Origin: Pseudomonadota bacterium
Lineage (GTDB): Bacteria > Pseudomonadota > Alphaproteobacteria > Reyranellales > Reyranellaceae
Length of the DNA stretch: 64,000 bases
Assembly (NCBI GenBank): GCA_018240745.1
Contig: JAFEFF010000056.1
Span: 1-64,000 of the forward strand
Reading direction: 5' to 3'
Part shown: positions 1 to 9,337 of the stretch, piece after piece
Numbering within the stretch: position 1 is the stretch's first letter
How the letters are laid out: the number at the start of each line of letters is the position of its first letter
Position numbers and translations under genes: made by a program
Notes under the pieces: model-generated
What the model was told of the DNA's origin: nothing
The model's database searches: none
What the model saw: only the letters and a program-made list of their open reading frames with translations

Positions 1-49
1 CCATGACCGCGTCGGTCACAGAAATGCCACGACAGAAGCCCGGGGCGTG

Positions 50-634
50 TCAAGCCGGCAATTCGTAACCCAACTCAGCCTCGATCTCGAGCGTACGCTG
101 CACTGCGGGACGGAGCATCATGCGCTCGTACAGCGATTCGAGGCGGTTCAGGCCTTTCGGATAGGGACGCGCCGCGTTGACCAGACGCCAATACAGACGA
201 AACAAATGTATGTCGGCGATGGAATAAGTGCCGACCACCCAGTCGCGCTGGCCGAACTTGCGGTCGGCGAGAGTCCAGACTTCGGTGACGTGATCCTCGC
301 CCATCCGGCGTGCCGGATGCAGCGTCGAGGCGATGAACGACATCCACGAGACCGCCTGAGCCTCGGCGAGCGGATCGCCGGGCAGCAGGCGCGCGTCGGG
401 GTAGCGCCTGGCGAGATAGAGCAGGCAGCCGGCCACCTCGGTGACCGGCGTCCCGTCGACCAGCAGTGTCGGCACCTTGCCGGCGGGATTGACGGCGAGG
501 AACGGCGGCTGCCGGTGCTCCTTCTTGTGGAAGGACAGCGACCTGGTCTCGAACGGTACGCCGATCTCGTGCAGCGCGACGTGCACCGCCATCGAGCTCG
601 AGCCGGGGCTGAGATAGAGGGTGAGCGACGTCAC
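50..634 (-). CDS. Glutathione S-transferase family protein
   Basis: A 194-residue protein with the two-domain GST layout. An N-terminal thioredoxin fold (about residues 3-77) carries the Ser-rich SPGSSS active-site stretch and the cis-proline segment KVPTLL. An all-helical C-terminal domain contains SIADIHLFR, which matches the conserved N-capping box of GSTs. The start is GTG at 634, in frame and aligned with the expected beginning of the fold; an ATG at 640 reads out of frame. It would conjugate glutathione to an electrophile or act as a glutathione-dependent isomerase in the cytosol. It lies 10 bp downstream of a VOC dioxygenase-like gene on the same strand, so a shared role in aromatic breakdown or detoxification is plausible. 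The substrate cannot be read from the sequence. Confidence 0.85.
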   Translation of the reverse strand: MTSLTLYLSPGSSSMAVHVALHEIGVPFETRSLSFHKKEHRQPPFLAVNPAGKVPTLLVDGTPVTEVAGCLLYLARRYPDARLLPGDPLAEAQAVSWMSFIASTLHPARRMGEDHVTEVWTLADRKFGQRDWVVGTYSIADIHLFRLYWRLVNAARPYPKGLNRLESLYERMMLRPAVQRTLEIEAELGYELPA

Positions 635-644
635 TCGGCCATCG

Positions 645-1208
645 TTACTCGGTGGGGCGGCGCAGCAGGTCGGCCTCGGCCACACCCGCTTCGTAGTCGG
701 CCACCATCTTGTCGGCATCGAACAGCACACCGATCGGGTTCTTCCGGAACGGCTCGGTGTGGAAGTAGGAGGCGGCGCCCGCCTTGTCGAAAGCGTCGAC
801 CTGAAGCTCGACCTGATTGCCGTCGGGATCCTTGTAGTACATCGACACGGTCGGACCGTGATTGATGGTGCGGACCGGCACGATGCCTTCGGCCTTGAGC
901 CGGCGATAGGTCGAGAGCAGCTGGCCGAGATCGCCGAGCGTGTAGGCAACGTGGGCGAGGCCCCAGCTGTCGTCCGGTGCCTTCTTCAGGCCGGGGATCT
1001 GCACGAAGGCGACGCGATGATGCTCGTCGTCGTAGGTGATGAAGGCGATGTAGTCGTTCTCGAACACCAGCCGCGCATTCAAGACCGTCATGTACCACTT
1101 CTTCAGCGGCTCGCGGTTGGCCGTGCGCAGCACGAAGTGTGCGAACAGGGAGGGCGAGACGGGCTTGCTGTCGAGCGGACGGCAAACCTTTTCGGCGAGA
1201 GAGTCCAT
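645..1208 (-). CDS. VOC-fold protein, extradiol-dioxygenase-like
   Basis: A 187-residue vicinal-oxygen-chelate protein. It resembles the single-module C-terminal half of type I ring-cleavage dioxygenases such as biphenyl-2,3-diol dioxygenase. A candidate metal-binding triad is visible: His24 (LFAHFVL), His86 (GLAHVAY) and Glu134 (NQVELQV). The typical YYKDPDGN turn before the last metal ligand is also present. After about residue 145 there is an unusual roughly 40-residue tail rich in charged residues. The gene precedes the GST gene on the same strand with a 10-bp gap and probably shares its transcript. Family membership is clear; extradiol cleavage as opposed to another VOC reaction is inference. 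Confidence 0.85.
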   Translation of the reverse strand: MDSLAEKVCRPLDSKPVSPSLFAHFVLRTANREPLKKWYMTVLNARLVFENDYIAFITYDDEHHRVAFVQIPGLKKAPDDSWGLAHVAYTLGDLGQLLSTYRRLKAEGIVPVRTINHGPTVSMYYKDPDGNQVELQVDAFDKAGAASYFHTEPFRKNPIGVLFDADKMVADYEAGVAEADLLRRPTE

Positions 1209-1218
1209 GAGGCCTCCG

Positions 1219-2508
1219 TCAGAGCAGGTGCATTGGCCTTCCGGGATGCTTCGGCAGGAAGGCCGTGAGCAGACCCAAGCATAGCAGGAACGGCGTCACC
1301 TGGTAGACCGTCTCGATGCTGGTCCAGTCGGCGAGCTTGCCCAGCGCAGCGGCACCGAGGCCGCCGAGGCCGAAGGAGAAGCCGAAGAACATGCCGGCCA
1401 CCAGCCCGACGCGGCCGGGCAGCAACTCCTGGGCATAGACCAGGATCGCCGGGAAGGCCGAGGCCATGATCATCGCCACGGTCACTGCCAGCACCGCGGT
1501 CCAGAACAGATTGGCGTGCGGCAGGATCAACGCAAACGGCAGCGCGCCGAGGATCGAGAACCACATCACCGGGATGCGGCCGATCCTGTCGCCGACCCAG
1601 CCGCCCATGAGCGTGCCGAGCACGATGCCGATCAGGAAGGAGAACAGGTAGAACTGCGCCGCCTGCACCGATAGGCCGAACTTCTGCATCAGGTAGAAGG
1701 TGTAGTAGGAGCCGAGGCTCGCCTGATAGACGTTCTTGGAGAACAGCAGGACGATCAGGATCGTCACCGCAAAGAAGACGCGACCCTTCGACAGGCCGTG
1801 GCCGCCGGCTGCGACGCCCGCGGCACCCTTGCGTGCCGCAGGCCTGGCCATCGTCGCGCGGCGCGCGCGATACCAGTTGCCGACCTGGAACAGCACGATC
1901 ATGGCGATCAGCGCCGCACCGGAGAAATAGACCAGGCTTTCCTGGCCGCGCGGCACGACGATGAACGCGGCCAGCAGCGGCCCCGAGGCCGAGCCGAGAT
2001 TGCCGCCGACCTGGAACAGCGACTGCGCGAGGCCGTAGCGGCCGCCCGCGGCCATGCGCGCGACCCGCGAGGCCTCGGGATGGAACACCGACGAGCCCAT
2101 GCCGATCAGCGCCGCCGACAGCAGGATCACCGGGTAGCTGTGGGCATGCGACATCATCAACAGGCCGACCAGGGTGAAGCCCATGCCGACCATCAGCGAG
2201 TAGGGCTGCGGCTTCCTGTCGGTGTACATCCCGACGACCGGCTGCAGCATGGACGCGGTGAACTGGAAGGCCAGCGTGATCAGCCCGACCTGGCTGAAGG
2301 ACAGCGCATAGTTGTCCTTGAGGATCGGGTACAGCGCCGGCACGAGGGACTGCATCATGTCGTTCAGCAGGTGGCAGAAGCTGAGCGACAGGATGATCGC
2401 AAAGGTCGTGCTGTTGGCGCTGTCGGTGAGCGAGGACGCGGACGCTGAAGCGGACGCAACCGGAGTGGCCAGTGAAGCGGATCGGGCCGCCATTGTGTTG
2501 TCGGTCAT
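1219..2508 (-). CDS. fsr: MFS transporter, fosmidomycin-resistance (Fsr) type
   Basis: A 429-residue major facilitator with about twelve hydrophobic segments. The N-terminal half has the cytoplasmic-loop sequence TDRKPQPYSLMVG and the conserved HPEASRVARMAAGGRYGLAQS stretch characteristic of Fsr-like exporters. The start is the ATG at 2508, preceded by AAAGGGGC; a longer reading upstream lacks a ribosome site. The gene ends 10 bp before the VOC gene start, so the three genes may be co-transcribed. Fsr proteins export fosmidomycin and related small anionic compounds. The natural substrate here is unknown. Confidence 0.85.
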   Translation of the reverse strand: MTDNTMAARSASLATPVASASASASSLTDSANSTTFAIILSLSFCHLLNDMMQSLVPALYPILKDNYALSFSQVGLITLAFQFTASMLQPVVGMYTDRKPQPYSLMVGMGFTLVGLLMMSHAHSYPVILLSAALIGMGSSVFHPEASRVARMAAGGRYGLAQSLFQVGGNLGSASGPLLAAFIVVPRGQESLVYFSGAALIAMIVLFQVGNWYRARRATMARPAARKGAAGVAAGGHGLSKGRVFFAVTILIVLLFSKNVYQASLGSYYTFYLMQKFGLSVQAAQFYLFSFLIGIVLGTLMGGWVGDRIGRIPVMWFSILGALPFALILPHANLFWTAVLAVTVAMIMASAFPAILVYAQELLPGRVGLVAGMFFGFSFGLGGLGAAALGKLADWTSIETVYQVTPFLLCLGLLTAFLPKHPGRPMHLL

Positions 2509-2612
2509 GGCTGCCCCTTTATAAGGTGTACCGACCAGTACCACCACCGCTGGGGTGCAAACCTGCCCTGCAGCGGAACGCCTCACAGCCTGTAGCGTTT
2601 CCTACCGATCGG

Positions 2613-4043
2613 ATGGCCACTCCGCGCACCCTCACCGACGTGCCGGCCCGGCTCGACCGGCTGCCGTGGAGCGGTTTCCACCGGCTGGTCGTGGCGGCGC
2701 TCGGCATCACCTGGATCCTCGACGGGCTCGAGGTCACCCTGGCGGGCTCCGTCGCAGCCGCGCTGCAGACCAGCCCGCGCCTCCATCTTACCGCCGAGCA
2801 GGTCGGCCTCACGGGCAGCGCCTATCTGGTCGGCGCCGTGCTGGGGTCGCTGTTCTTCGGCCACCTTACCGACCGGCTGGGCCGCAAGAAGCTGTTCAAC
2901 GTCACGCTCGGCGTCTATCTCACCGCCACCGCGGCGACGGCGTTGTCGTGGAACTTCGAGAGCTTCCTGTTCTTCCGCTTCATGACCGGGGCGGGCATCG
3001 GCGGCGAATACTCGGCGATCAACTCGGCGATCCAGGAGCTGATCCCCGCGCGCCTGCGCGGCCGCACCGATCTCGCGATCAACGGCAGCTTCTGGGTCGG
3101 GGCGGCAGCCGGTGCGCTGGTCTCGGTCCCGCTGCTCGATCCCAATCTGGTCGGTCCCGACGTCGGCTGGCGGCTCGCCTTCGGCAGCGGCGCGATCCTC
3201 GGCCTGTTCATCCTCTACCTGCGCCGCTTCCTGCCCGAGAGCCCGCGCTGGCTGATGATCCACGGCCGCGAAGGCGAGGCGCGCACGGTCGTCGAGGAGA
3301 TCGAATCGCGCGTGATCGCCGGCGGTCATCGCGAGCTGCCGTCGTACGAGCCCACCCTGTCGCTCGGCAATCCGCATCGCCTGACCCTGAGCTCGGTCGC
3401 GCGCACCCTGCTCAGGCACTATCCCGGCCGCACCACGCTCGGCCTGGTGCTGATGGCCTCGCAGGCCTTCATCTACAACGCGATCTTCTTCACCTACGCG
3501 CTGGTGCTGACGCAGTTCTATGGCGTCGCGGCCGATCGCGTCGGCCTCTATATCCTGCCGTTCGCCGTGGGGAATTTCCTCGGACCTTTGCTGCTCGGTC
3601 CGCTGTTCGACACCTTCGGCCGCAAGCCGATGATCGCCATCACCTACATGCTGTCCGGCGTGCTGCTGGCGGTGACGGCGCAGCTCTTCCAGATGGGCCT
3701 GCTCAGCGCGACCACGCAGACGGCCCTCTGGACCGCCGTTTTTTTCTTTGCATCCGCCGCCGCGAGTGCTGCCTACCTCACGGTCGGCGAATGCTTTCCA
3801 CTCGAGGTGCGTGCATTGACGATTGCACTCTTCTACGCCTTCGGCACATTGCTGGGCGGCGTCGGCGGGCCGTGGCTGTTCGGCGTGCTGATCGAGCACG
3901 GCGGCCGCGGCGAGATCGTGTACGGCTATTTCCTGGGTGCGGCGTTGATGGTGGTGGCGGCGCTGGTCGAACTGCGGCTCGGTGTCAAGGCCGAACGAAA
4001 GTCGCTAGAAGATGTGGCGCCGCCTCTCTCATCGGTTGTATAG
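2613..4043 (+). CDS. MFS transporter, sugar/metabolite porter type
   Basis: A 476-residue inner-membrane transporter with twelve predicted helices. The loop motif DRLGRKKLF between helices 2 and 3 and the RFMTGAGIGGEYSAINS stretch are signatures of the metabolite:H+ symporter branch of the superfamily. The central loop (about residues 225-280) is charged and ends near the second half of the fold. The start is the ATG at 2613; it is transcribed divergently from fsr with a 104-bp shared upstream region. No ligand can be assigned. Family assignment is secure; transport direction and substrate are not visible. Confidence 0.85.
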   Translation: MATPRTLTDVPARLDRLPWSGFHRLVVAALGITWILDGLEVTLAGSVAAALQTSPRLHLTAEQVGLTGSAYLVGAVLGSLFFGHLTDRLGRKKLFNVTLGVYLTATAATALSWNFESFLFFRFMTGAGIGGEYSAINSAIQELIPARLRGRTDLAINGSFWVGAAAGALVSVPLLDPNLVGPDVGWRLAFGSGAILGLFILYLRRFLPESPRWLMIHGREGEARTVVEEIESRVIAGGHRELPSYEPTLSLGNPHRLTLSSVARTLLRHYPGRTTLGLVLMASQAFIYNAIFFTYALVLTQFYGVAADRVGLYILPFAVGNFLGPLLLGPLFDTFGRKPMIAITYMLSGVLLAVTAQLFQMGLLSATTQTALWTAVFFFASAAASAAYLTVGECFPLEVRALTIALFYAFGTLLGGVGGPWLFGVLIEHGGRGEIVYGYFLGAALMVVAALVELRLGVKAERKSLEDVAPPLSSVV

Positions 4044-4079
4044 TGGAATTTGCAACATCGCCGAGGGCGCGTCGGGTTC

Positions 4080-4895
4080 ATGGCTTTTCGCATTGCACAA
4101 ATTTCCGATACCCATCTCAGCGAAGCCAAGCCGTACTTCGTCGACAATTTTGTGCGCATCGGCGAGGCGATCCGGGCAGCCAAGCCGGACCTCGTCATCA
4201 ACACCGGCGACATCAGCCTCGACGGCGCGTCGCAGGCGAGCGACCTCGCGGCTGGCCGGCTGCTGCACGATGCGCTCGGGCTGCCGCTGCGGTTCCTGCC
4301 CGGCAACCACGACCTCGGCGATGCGCAGGAGACGGCGAGCCACGGCGAATCCCCGATCGATTCGGATCGACGCGCGCGCTACGTGCAGCATTTCGGGCCG
4401 GACCGGTGGTGCTTCGACGTGCCGGGTTGGCGGGCGGTCGGGATCAATGCGCTGCTGCTGGGCAGCGATCTGGTCGAAGCGGCCGAGCAGGAGACGGCGA
4501 TCGCGCAGGCGATGGAAGGTATCGGGCTGCGCAGCCTGGCGCTGTTCCTGCACAAGCCCCTGTTCGACCAGACGGCCGGCGAGAGCGAGATCAGCAACCG
4601 CTTCCTCACGCCCGCACAGCGCAGCCGACTGCCCGCGATGCTCGGCGTCGTGCCGGCGCTGGTGGTGAGCGGCCACATCCATCAGTACCGCTCCAGCGAC
4701 CCCGACGGCTCGCACCATGTCTGGGGCCCGTCGACCGCCTTCGTGCTGCCCGATCGCATCCAGCCGACCTATGGCGCAAAGAAGGTAGGCTATGTCGAGC
4801 ATACGCTCCGGCCTGACGGCACGCACGACAGCCGCATGGTCGAGGTGCCCGGCGCGCGCACCCTCAACATCGACGATCTGCCGCGGATCTACTAG
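4080..4895 (+). CDS. Metallophosphoesterase, CpdA/Icc-like phosphodiesterase
   Basis: A 271-residue calcineurin-like phosphoesterase with all metal-binding blocks: Asp10-x-His12 (ISDTHL), Asp44 (NTGDISLDG), Asn76-His77 (PGNHD), His158 (FLHKPL) and the GHIH block at 198-201. These should coordinate a dinuclear metal centre for phosphodiester hydrolysis. The nearest known type is the class III cyclic nucleotide phosphodiesterase (CpdA/Icc), but the substrate is not determined by the motifs. The ATG at 4080 is preferred over an upstream in-frame start at 4050 because the fold begins directly with MAFRIAQISD. It follows the MFS gene by 36 bp and is convergent with the next gene. Confidence 0.85.
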   Translation: MAFRIAQISDTHLSEAKPYFVDNFVRIGEAIRAAKPDLVINTGDISLDGASQASDLAAGRLLHDALGLPLRFLPGNHDLGDAQETASHGESPIDSDRRARYVQHFGPDRWCFDVPGWRAVGINALLLGSDLVEAAEQETAIAQAMEGIGLRSLALFLHKPLFDQTAGESEISNRFLTPAQRSRLPAMLGVVPALVVSGHIHQYRSSDPDGSHHVWGPSTAFVLPDRIQPTYGAKKVGYVEHTLRPDGTHDSRMVEVPGARTLNIDDLPRIY

Positions 4896-4901
4896 CCGCT
4901 C

Positions 4902-5627
4902 CTAGGCGGGCACCGGGCGGGCGCGCTGGTTGTAGAGCATCTTGCGGATGCGGGCCTGCTCCTCGGGGGGCAGCTTTTCGCGGTCGACCGAGAGGTCGGC
5001 GCCGACCGCCATGCCTTTCTTGACCGCGGGCCGTGCGCCCATCATCTCGAACCAGCGCTTGAAGTACTTGAACTCCTCGATGTCCTGGCCCTGGAACTTC
5101 CAGTTGATCGTCCACGGGTAGCAGATCATGTCGGCGATCGTGTACTGGTCGCCGGCGAGATACTCGTGCTTGTAGAGCCGGTTGTTGAGCACGCCGTACA
5201 GCCGATTCACCTCGTCTGTGAATCGGGTGACCGCGTAGGTCTGGTCGCCATGCTCCTTGGTGTCGACGCGGCGGAAGTGGCCGCACTCGCCGCTCTTGGG
5301 CCCCTGGTTGGCCATCTGCCAGATCAGCCACTCGTTGACCTCGTACCTGGCGCGCAGGTCCTGCGGGTAGAACTTCCCGGCCTTCTCGGCGAGGTACATC
5401 ATGATCGCGCCCGATTCGAATACGACCAGCGGCTTGCCGCCGTCCCTGGGTGAATGATCGACCATCACCGGCATGCGGTGATTCGGATTCATCTCGAGGA
5501 ACTCGGCCTTGAACTGGTCGCCCATGCCGATGTTCACCGGCACGATCTTGTAGGGCATGCCGAGCTCTTCGAGCAGGATGGTCACCTTCTTGCCGTTCGG
5601 TGTCGGCCAGTAATGCAGATCGATCAT
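4902..5627 (-). CDS. Glutathione S-transferase, YfcG/GstB-like
   Basis: A 241-residue GST. The N-terminal block WPTPNGKKVTILLEE has the Thr/Asn pair after WPTP that, in E. coli YfcG and GstB, replaces the usual Tyr/Ser and gives disulfide-bond oxidoreductase activity. ESGAIMMYLAEK is the glutathione gamma-glutamyl binding motif. The C-terminal helical domain holds YTIADMICYPW, again the conserved GST capping box. It is divergent from the molybdenum hydroxylase gene. It is probably a cytosolic glutathione-dependent disulfide reductase; a transferase role is the alternative. Confidence 0.85.
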   Translation of the reverse strand: MIDLHYWPTPNGKKVTILLEELGMPYKIVPVNIGMGDQFKAEFLEMNPNHRMPVMVDHSPRDGGKPLVVFESGAIMMYLAEKAGKFYPQDLRARYEVNEWLIWQMANQGPKSGECGHFRRVDTKEHGDQTYAVTRFTDEVNRLYGVLNNRLYKHEYLAGDQYTIADMICYPWTINWKFQGQDIEEFKYFKRWFEMMGARPAVKKGMAVGADLSVDREKLPPEEQARIRKMLYNQRARPVPA

Positions 5628-5783
5628 GGATTGATCCTCCGTCGGTTGTTGTCAGCTTATCGGTCCCCCTTGATCTCCTGCAAGACGACCGGCGACGCCG
5701 TCACCGCGCAGCAGGCGGTGCCCAGGGGCGAGATCTCCGAAATTCCCCGAGGCAAGCTTTGCGGACCCGGCTACCATCCGGGG

Positions 5784-8075
5784 ATGAACGACAAGCTCAT
5801 TGGACGGTCGGTTCTTCGCCTCGAGGACATCCGTTTCCTCACCGGTCGCGGCCGTTACGTCGCCGACATCGCGGATCCCGACGCGCTGTGGGGCCACGTC
5901 CTGCGCTCGCCGCATGCCCACGCGCTGATCGAGCGGATCGATACGGCCGCAGCGGCGAAGCACCCGGGTGTCCGCGGAGTCTTCACGTCGACCGACCTCG
6001 CGGAGCTCGGCGCGATGCCCTGCATGGCCGCAGTGTCGCCGCTGATCGTGCCGCCGCGCTTCGCCCTGGCGGTCGAGCGCGTGCGCCATGTCGGCGATCC
6101 GGTGGCGTTCGTCGTCGCCGAGTCGGCCGAAGCCGCGCGCGAAGCGGCCGAGCTGGTCGAGGTCGATTACGGGGCATTGCCGTCGGTCGTCGAAGGACGA
6201 GCGGCCATCGACGATCGCGCGCCGCAGCTCTGGCCGCAGGCGGCACACAACACGGCGTTCCACATCCACAAGGGCGATGCCGCCGCCGTGGCGCAGGCGA
6301 TGAAGGGCGCTGCGCACATCGTCGAGATCGACGTGATGAACAACCGCGTCGTCGTCGCGCCGGCCGAGACGCGGGCGGGCATCGCCCGCTACGATGCGGC
6401 GACCGACAGCTTCGACCTCGAGCTCACCGGTCAGGGTCTGCATGGCATCCGGCGCCAGTTGGCCGAGTTCGTGTTCAAGCTGCCGCTCGATCGCATCCGC
6501 CTGCATGCGCCCGACGTCGGAGGCGGCTTCGGCACCAAGAATTTCCTCTATCCCGAATGGATCCTGCTGCTGTGGGCGACACGCAAGCTCGGCCGCACAG
6601 TGCGCTGGGAAGCCGATCGCGCGGAGGAGTTCGTCGCCAGCGCGCAGGGCCGGGACATCGCCGCGAAGGCGAGGCTCGCGCTCGCCCATGATGGCCGCTT
6701 CCTCGCGCTCGATATCGAGATGGTTGCCAATCTCGGCGCCTATCTCTCGGGCAACGGCCCGGGCGCGGCCGCCGTCGCGGCCTCGACGGCGCATGGCGGC
6801 GTCTACGATATTCCCGCCATTGCAGTCGATGTGCGCGGCGTCTTCACCAACACCGTGCCGGTCGACGCCTATCGCGGCGCCGGCAAGCCCGAAGCCAACT
6901 ACATCACCGAGCGCTGCATCGAGGCCGCCGCGCGCACGCTCGGCTTCGATCCCGCCGAGCTCAGGCGCAAGAACCTGATCGCGTCCTTCCCACACAGGAC
7001 GGCGATGGGCATGAACATCGATTCCGGCGGCTTCGTCGACAATCTCGACCGCGCGGTCGTCCTGGCCGACGTCGCGGGCTTCGAGACGCGCCGTGCCGAG
7101 GCCAGGGCGCGCGGCAGGCTGCGCGGCTTGGGCATCGCCTGCTTCCTCGAAACCTCGCGCGGCGCGCCCAACGAGGGCGCCGAGATACGCTTCGAGACCG
7201 ACGGTGCCGTGACGGTCGCAGTCGGCACCGAGTCGAACGGCCAGGGCCACGAGACCGCCTATGCGCAGATCGCAGCCGAGCGGCTCGGAGTGCCGATGGC
7301 GGCCGTGCGCTACGTGCAGGCCGACACGCGCGCGGTGAAGAGCGGCGCAGGCCATGGCGGCGCGCGCTCGATGCACATGGGAGGCGCGGCGGTGGTGAAG
7401 GCGATCGATGCCGCGATCGCTCGCGCACGGGCGACTGCGGCCAATCTTCTGCAAGCGAGCGAAGCCGAGCTGGTGCTCGAAGCCGGCGCCTTCGCGGTGC
7501 GCGGTACCGAGCGGCGTATCCCGCTGCTCGGCATCGCGCGCGAAAGCGGCGCCGCAGTCGGGGAGCACGTGATGAACATGACCGACGTCTTCACCTTCCC
7601 CAGCGGCTGCCACGTTGCCGAGATCGAGATCGATCCCGAGACCGGCGCGGCGGCGCTGGTGCGCTACACCGCGGTCGACGATTACGGCCGGCTGATCAAC
7701 CCCATGCTGACCGAGGGCCAGGTGCAGGGCGGGGTGACCCAGGGCATCGGCCAGGCGCTGCTCGAGCACACCGTCTACGATGCCGATTCCGGCCAACTGC
7801 TCAGCGGCTCGTTCACCGACTATGCGGTACCGCGCGCCGCGGATCTGCCGTCCTTCGACATCGCGCTGGTCGAGCGGCCGACGGCAGCCAACCCGTTGGG
7901 CGTGAAGGGCTCGGGCCAGGCCGGATGCATCGCCGCGCCCCAGACCGTGATGGCCGCCGTGCTCGATGCGCTGAAGCCGGCGGGCGTACAGGCGATCGAC
8001 ATGCCGGCGACACCGGAGCGCATCTGGCGGGCGCTGACAAGGTGCGGTGGAGCCCGCCCGCATACCTCATCCTGA
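5784..8075 (+). CDS. Xanthine dehydrogenase-family molybdopterin-binding subunit, orphan
   Basis: A 763-residue large subunit of the molybdenum hydroxylase family (xanthine, aldehyde and CO dehydrogenases). It has the a/b hammerhead domain first (about 15-125) and the molybdopterin domains after. Visible motifs include VGGGFGTKNF, AYRGAGKPEANY and ESNGQGHETAYAQ. No FAD or 2Fe-2S subunit gene is adjacent, so partners must be encoded elsewhere. The catalytic glutamate expected in the GVKGxGEAG motif is Gln712 here (GVKGSGQAG). The last residues and the stop codon fall inside a dispersed palindromic repeat (8065-8108), so the C-terminus may have been reset by the repeat. The start is the ATG at 5784. 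Substrate is unknown. Confidence 0.85.
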   Translation: MNDKLIGRSVLRLEDIRFLTGRGRYVADIADPDALWGHVLRSPHAHALIERIDTAAAAKHPGVRGVFTSTDLAELGAMPCMAAVSPLIVPPRFALAVERVRHVGDPVAFVVAESAEAAREAAELVEVDYGALPSVVEGRAAIDDRAPQLWPQAAHNTAFHIHKGDAAAVAQAMKGAAHIVEIDVMNNRVVVAPAETRAGIARYDAATDSFDLELTGQGLHGIRRQLAEFVFKLPLDRIRLHAPDVGGGFGTKNFLYPEWILLLWATRKLGRTVRWEADRAEEFVASAQGRDIAAKARLALAHDGRFLALDIEMVANLGAYLSGNGPGAAAVAASTAHGGVYDIPAIAVDVRGVFTNTVPVDAYRGAGKPEANYITERCIEAAARTLGFDPAELRRKNLIASFPHRTAMGMNIDSGGFVDNLDRAVVLADVAGFETRRAEARARGRLRGLGIACFLETSRGAPNEGAEIRFETDGAVTVAVGTESNGQGHETAYAQIAAERLGVPMAAVRYVQADTRAVKSGAGHGGARSMHMGGAAVVKAIDAAIARARATAANLLQASEAELVLEAGAFAVRGTERRIPLLGIARESGAAVGEHVMNMTDVFTFPSGCHVAEIEIDPETGAAALVRYTAVDDYGRLINPMLTEGQVQGGVTQGIGQALLEHTVYDADSGQLLSGSFTDYAVPRAADLPSFDIALVERPTAANPLGVKGSGQAGCIAAPQTVMAAVLDALKPAGVQAIDMPATPERIWRALTRCGGARPHTSS

Positions 8076-8108
8076 GCAGCGAGTGCAGCGAGCAGCCCGA
8101 AGGATGGG
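8065..8108. repeat. Dispersed palindromic repeat overlapping the hydroxylase stop
   Basis: The arms CCTCATCCT and AGGATGGG flank a GC-rich core. Repeats starting TCATCCTGAG and ending AAGGATGGG are common between genes in alphaproteobacteria. Here the element contains the last codons and the TGA (8073-8075) of the upstream gene and could also serve as a weak terminator. Confidence 0.5.
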
Positions 8109-8233
8109 CATCAAGGAGGGTGTTCGTCGGCAATACGTGAAGGGCACGGCGCGCCTCTCGCCCGCGCTAAAGCGCGAGCTGGCCCGCGGTGCTGGCCAAG
8201 GCCGTGCGAGAGCTGGGCTAACCCGCCGTCGCT

Positions 8234-9337
8234 TCAAGACGCGCGCCGCTCAGGCCGGTACTTCCGCATCACCTCCTGCAGGAGGTCGAGCGGCAGTGCG
8301 TGGATGATGCGACCGTCCCGGCCGGACATGGTTTCGGCCTTGCACATCGCGTTGAGGATCGCCTCTTCGGTCGCCTCGGCCGCGGCCTGGAAAAGGCTCG
8401 TCATCGCGTCGGGCGCGATCATCTTCACGGTGGTGAGCCTGTCGTTCTGGCCGATGTGATTGCCCGTCGAGAACGCGATGAAGATATCGCCGCTTCCATT
8501 GGCGCCGATGCCGCCGACCCAGGAGAGGCCCGTCGTGGCCCGGCGGGCAAGCCGCTGGCATTGGATCGGAAGGAGAGGGGCATCGGTCGCCAGGACGACG
8601 ATGATGGACCCTTCCGTCGTCTGGGGTGCGGCCGCGCTCTTGCCGGAGCGATGGGCCGGCACGACGTCCGGCCCGATCTCGCGGCCGACCGGGACACCAT
8701 CCACGCGCAACAGGTCACGCGCGCCATAGTTCGCCTGCACCAGCGCGCCGACCGTATAACGCTCGCCATTTACTTCCACGACGCGCGATGCCGTGCCGGT
8801 TCCGCCCTTGAATTCGTGGCAGATCATGCCGGTGCCGCCGCCGACATTCCCCTCGGCGATGGCGCAGCCGCCGACTGCGCTGTCGAACGCGGCGAACGCG
8901 TGCTCCTGCGTCAGGGTGAAGGCCTGGATGTCGCTCAGCCAGCCGTCGTAGGTCTCGGCGACGACCGGCAAATGGAAGGCCTGGGAAGCGCCATCGCGGA
9001 CCGCGATGGCCGTGATGGCGTCACGGACGATTCCAACCTGATAGGTATTGGTGATCCCGATCGGCGCGCCCAGCAGGCCCTGTTCGGCGAGCCACGGAAG
9101 GCCGGTCATTTCGCCATTGCCGTTGAACGAGAACGTTCCCGCGAAGACGTAATCGGTCCAGATTTCCGGTCCGCGCGGCCAGATGGCCGTGACTCCCGTC
9201 CGGGCAATCCGCGGCTGGTCTTGGATGACGGTCGAGTAGCCCACCTTGACGCCGGCCACGTCGGTAATGGCATTGAGGGGGCCGGGCGGTACCGTTCCGA
9301 CGGTAAGGCCGAGATCGCGCAGGCGTGCACGAGGCAT
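8234..9337 (-). CDS. P1 family peptidase, DmpA-like aminopeptidase
   Basis: A 367-residue Ntn-type hydrolase of the DmpA/S58 family (L-aminopeptidase D-amidase/D-esterase). The precursor is expected to cut itself before the nucleophile: Gly243-Ser244 in TEGSIIVV, giving an alpha chain of about 243 residues and a beta chain with N-terminal Ser. Other family blocks are EGNVGGGTGM (162-171) and TDAPLLPIQC (251-260). Family members release N-terminal amino acids, beta-peptides or D-amino-acid amides. Its position next to two amidases and an M20 amidohydrolase, divergently transcribed, suggests a role in scavenging amides or peptides. Start at the ATG at 9337. Confidence 0.88.
   Translation of the reverse strand: MPRARLRDLGLTVGTVPPGPLNAITDVAGVKVGYSTVIQDQPRIARTGVTAIWPRGPEIWTDYVFAGTFSFNGNGEMTGLPWLAEQGLLGAPIGITNTYQVGIVRDAITAIAVRDGASQAFHLPVVAETYDGWLSDIQAFTLTQEHAFAAFDSAVGGCAIAEGNVGGGTGMICHEFKGGTGTASRVVEVNGERYTVGALVQANYGARDLLRVDGVPVGREIGPDVVPAHRSGKSAAAPQTTEGSIIVVLATDAPLLPIQCQRLARRATTGLSWVGGIGANGSGDIFIAFSTGNHIGQNDRLTTVKMIAPDAMTSLFQAAAEATEEAILNAMCKAETMSGRDGRIIHALPLDLLQEVMRKYRPERRAS

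Noticed and set aside
2613..4043. Frameshift or duplication in the tandem MFS region
   Set aside because: The two MFS genes are divergent, of different subfamilies, and both are intact from start to stop.
5652..8063. A long open frame (over 800 codons) on the minus strand opposite the molybdenum hydroxylase
   Set aside because: It is the antisense shadow of a clearly conserved gene in high-GC DNA, has no recognisable protein features and is rich in Arg, Ala and Gly. Similar shadows opposite ppdK, the lactate permease, the lysR/ABC region and the alcohol dehydrogenase were discarded for the same reason.
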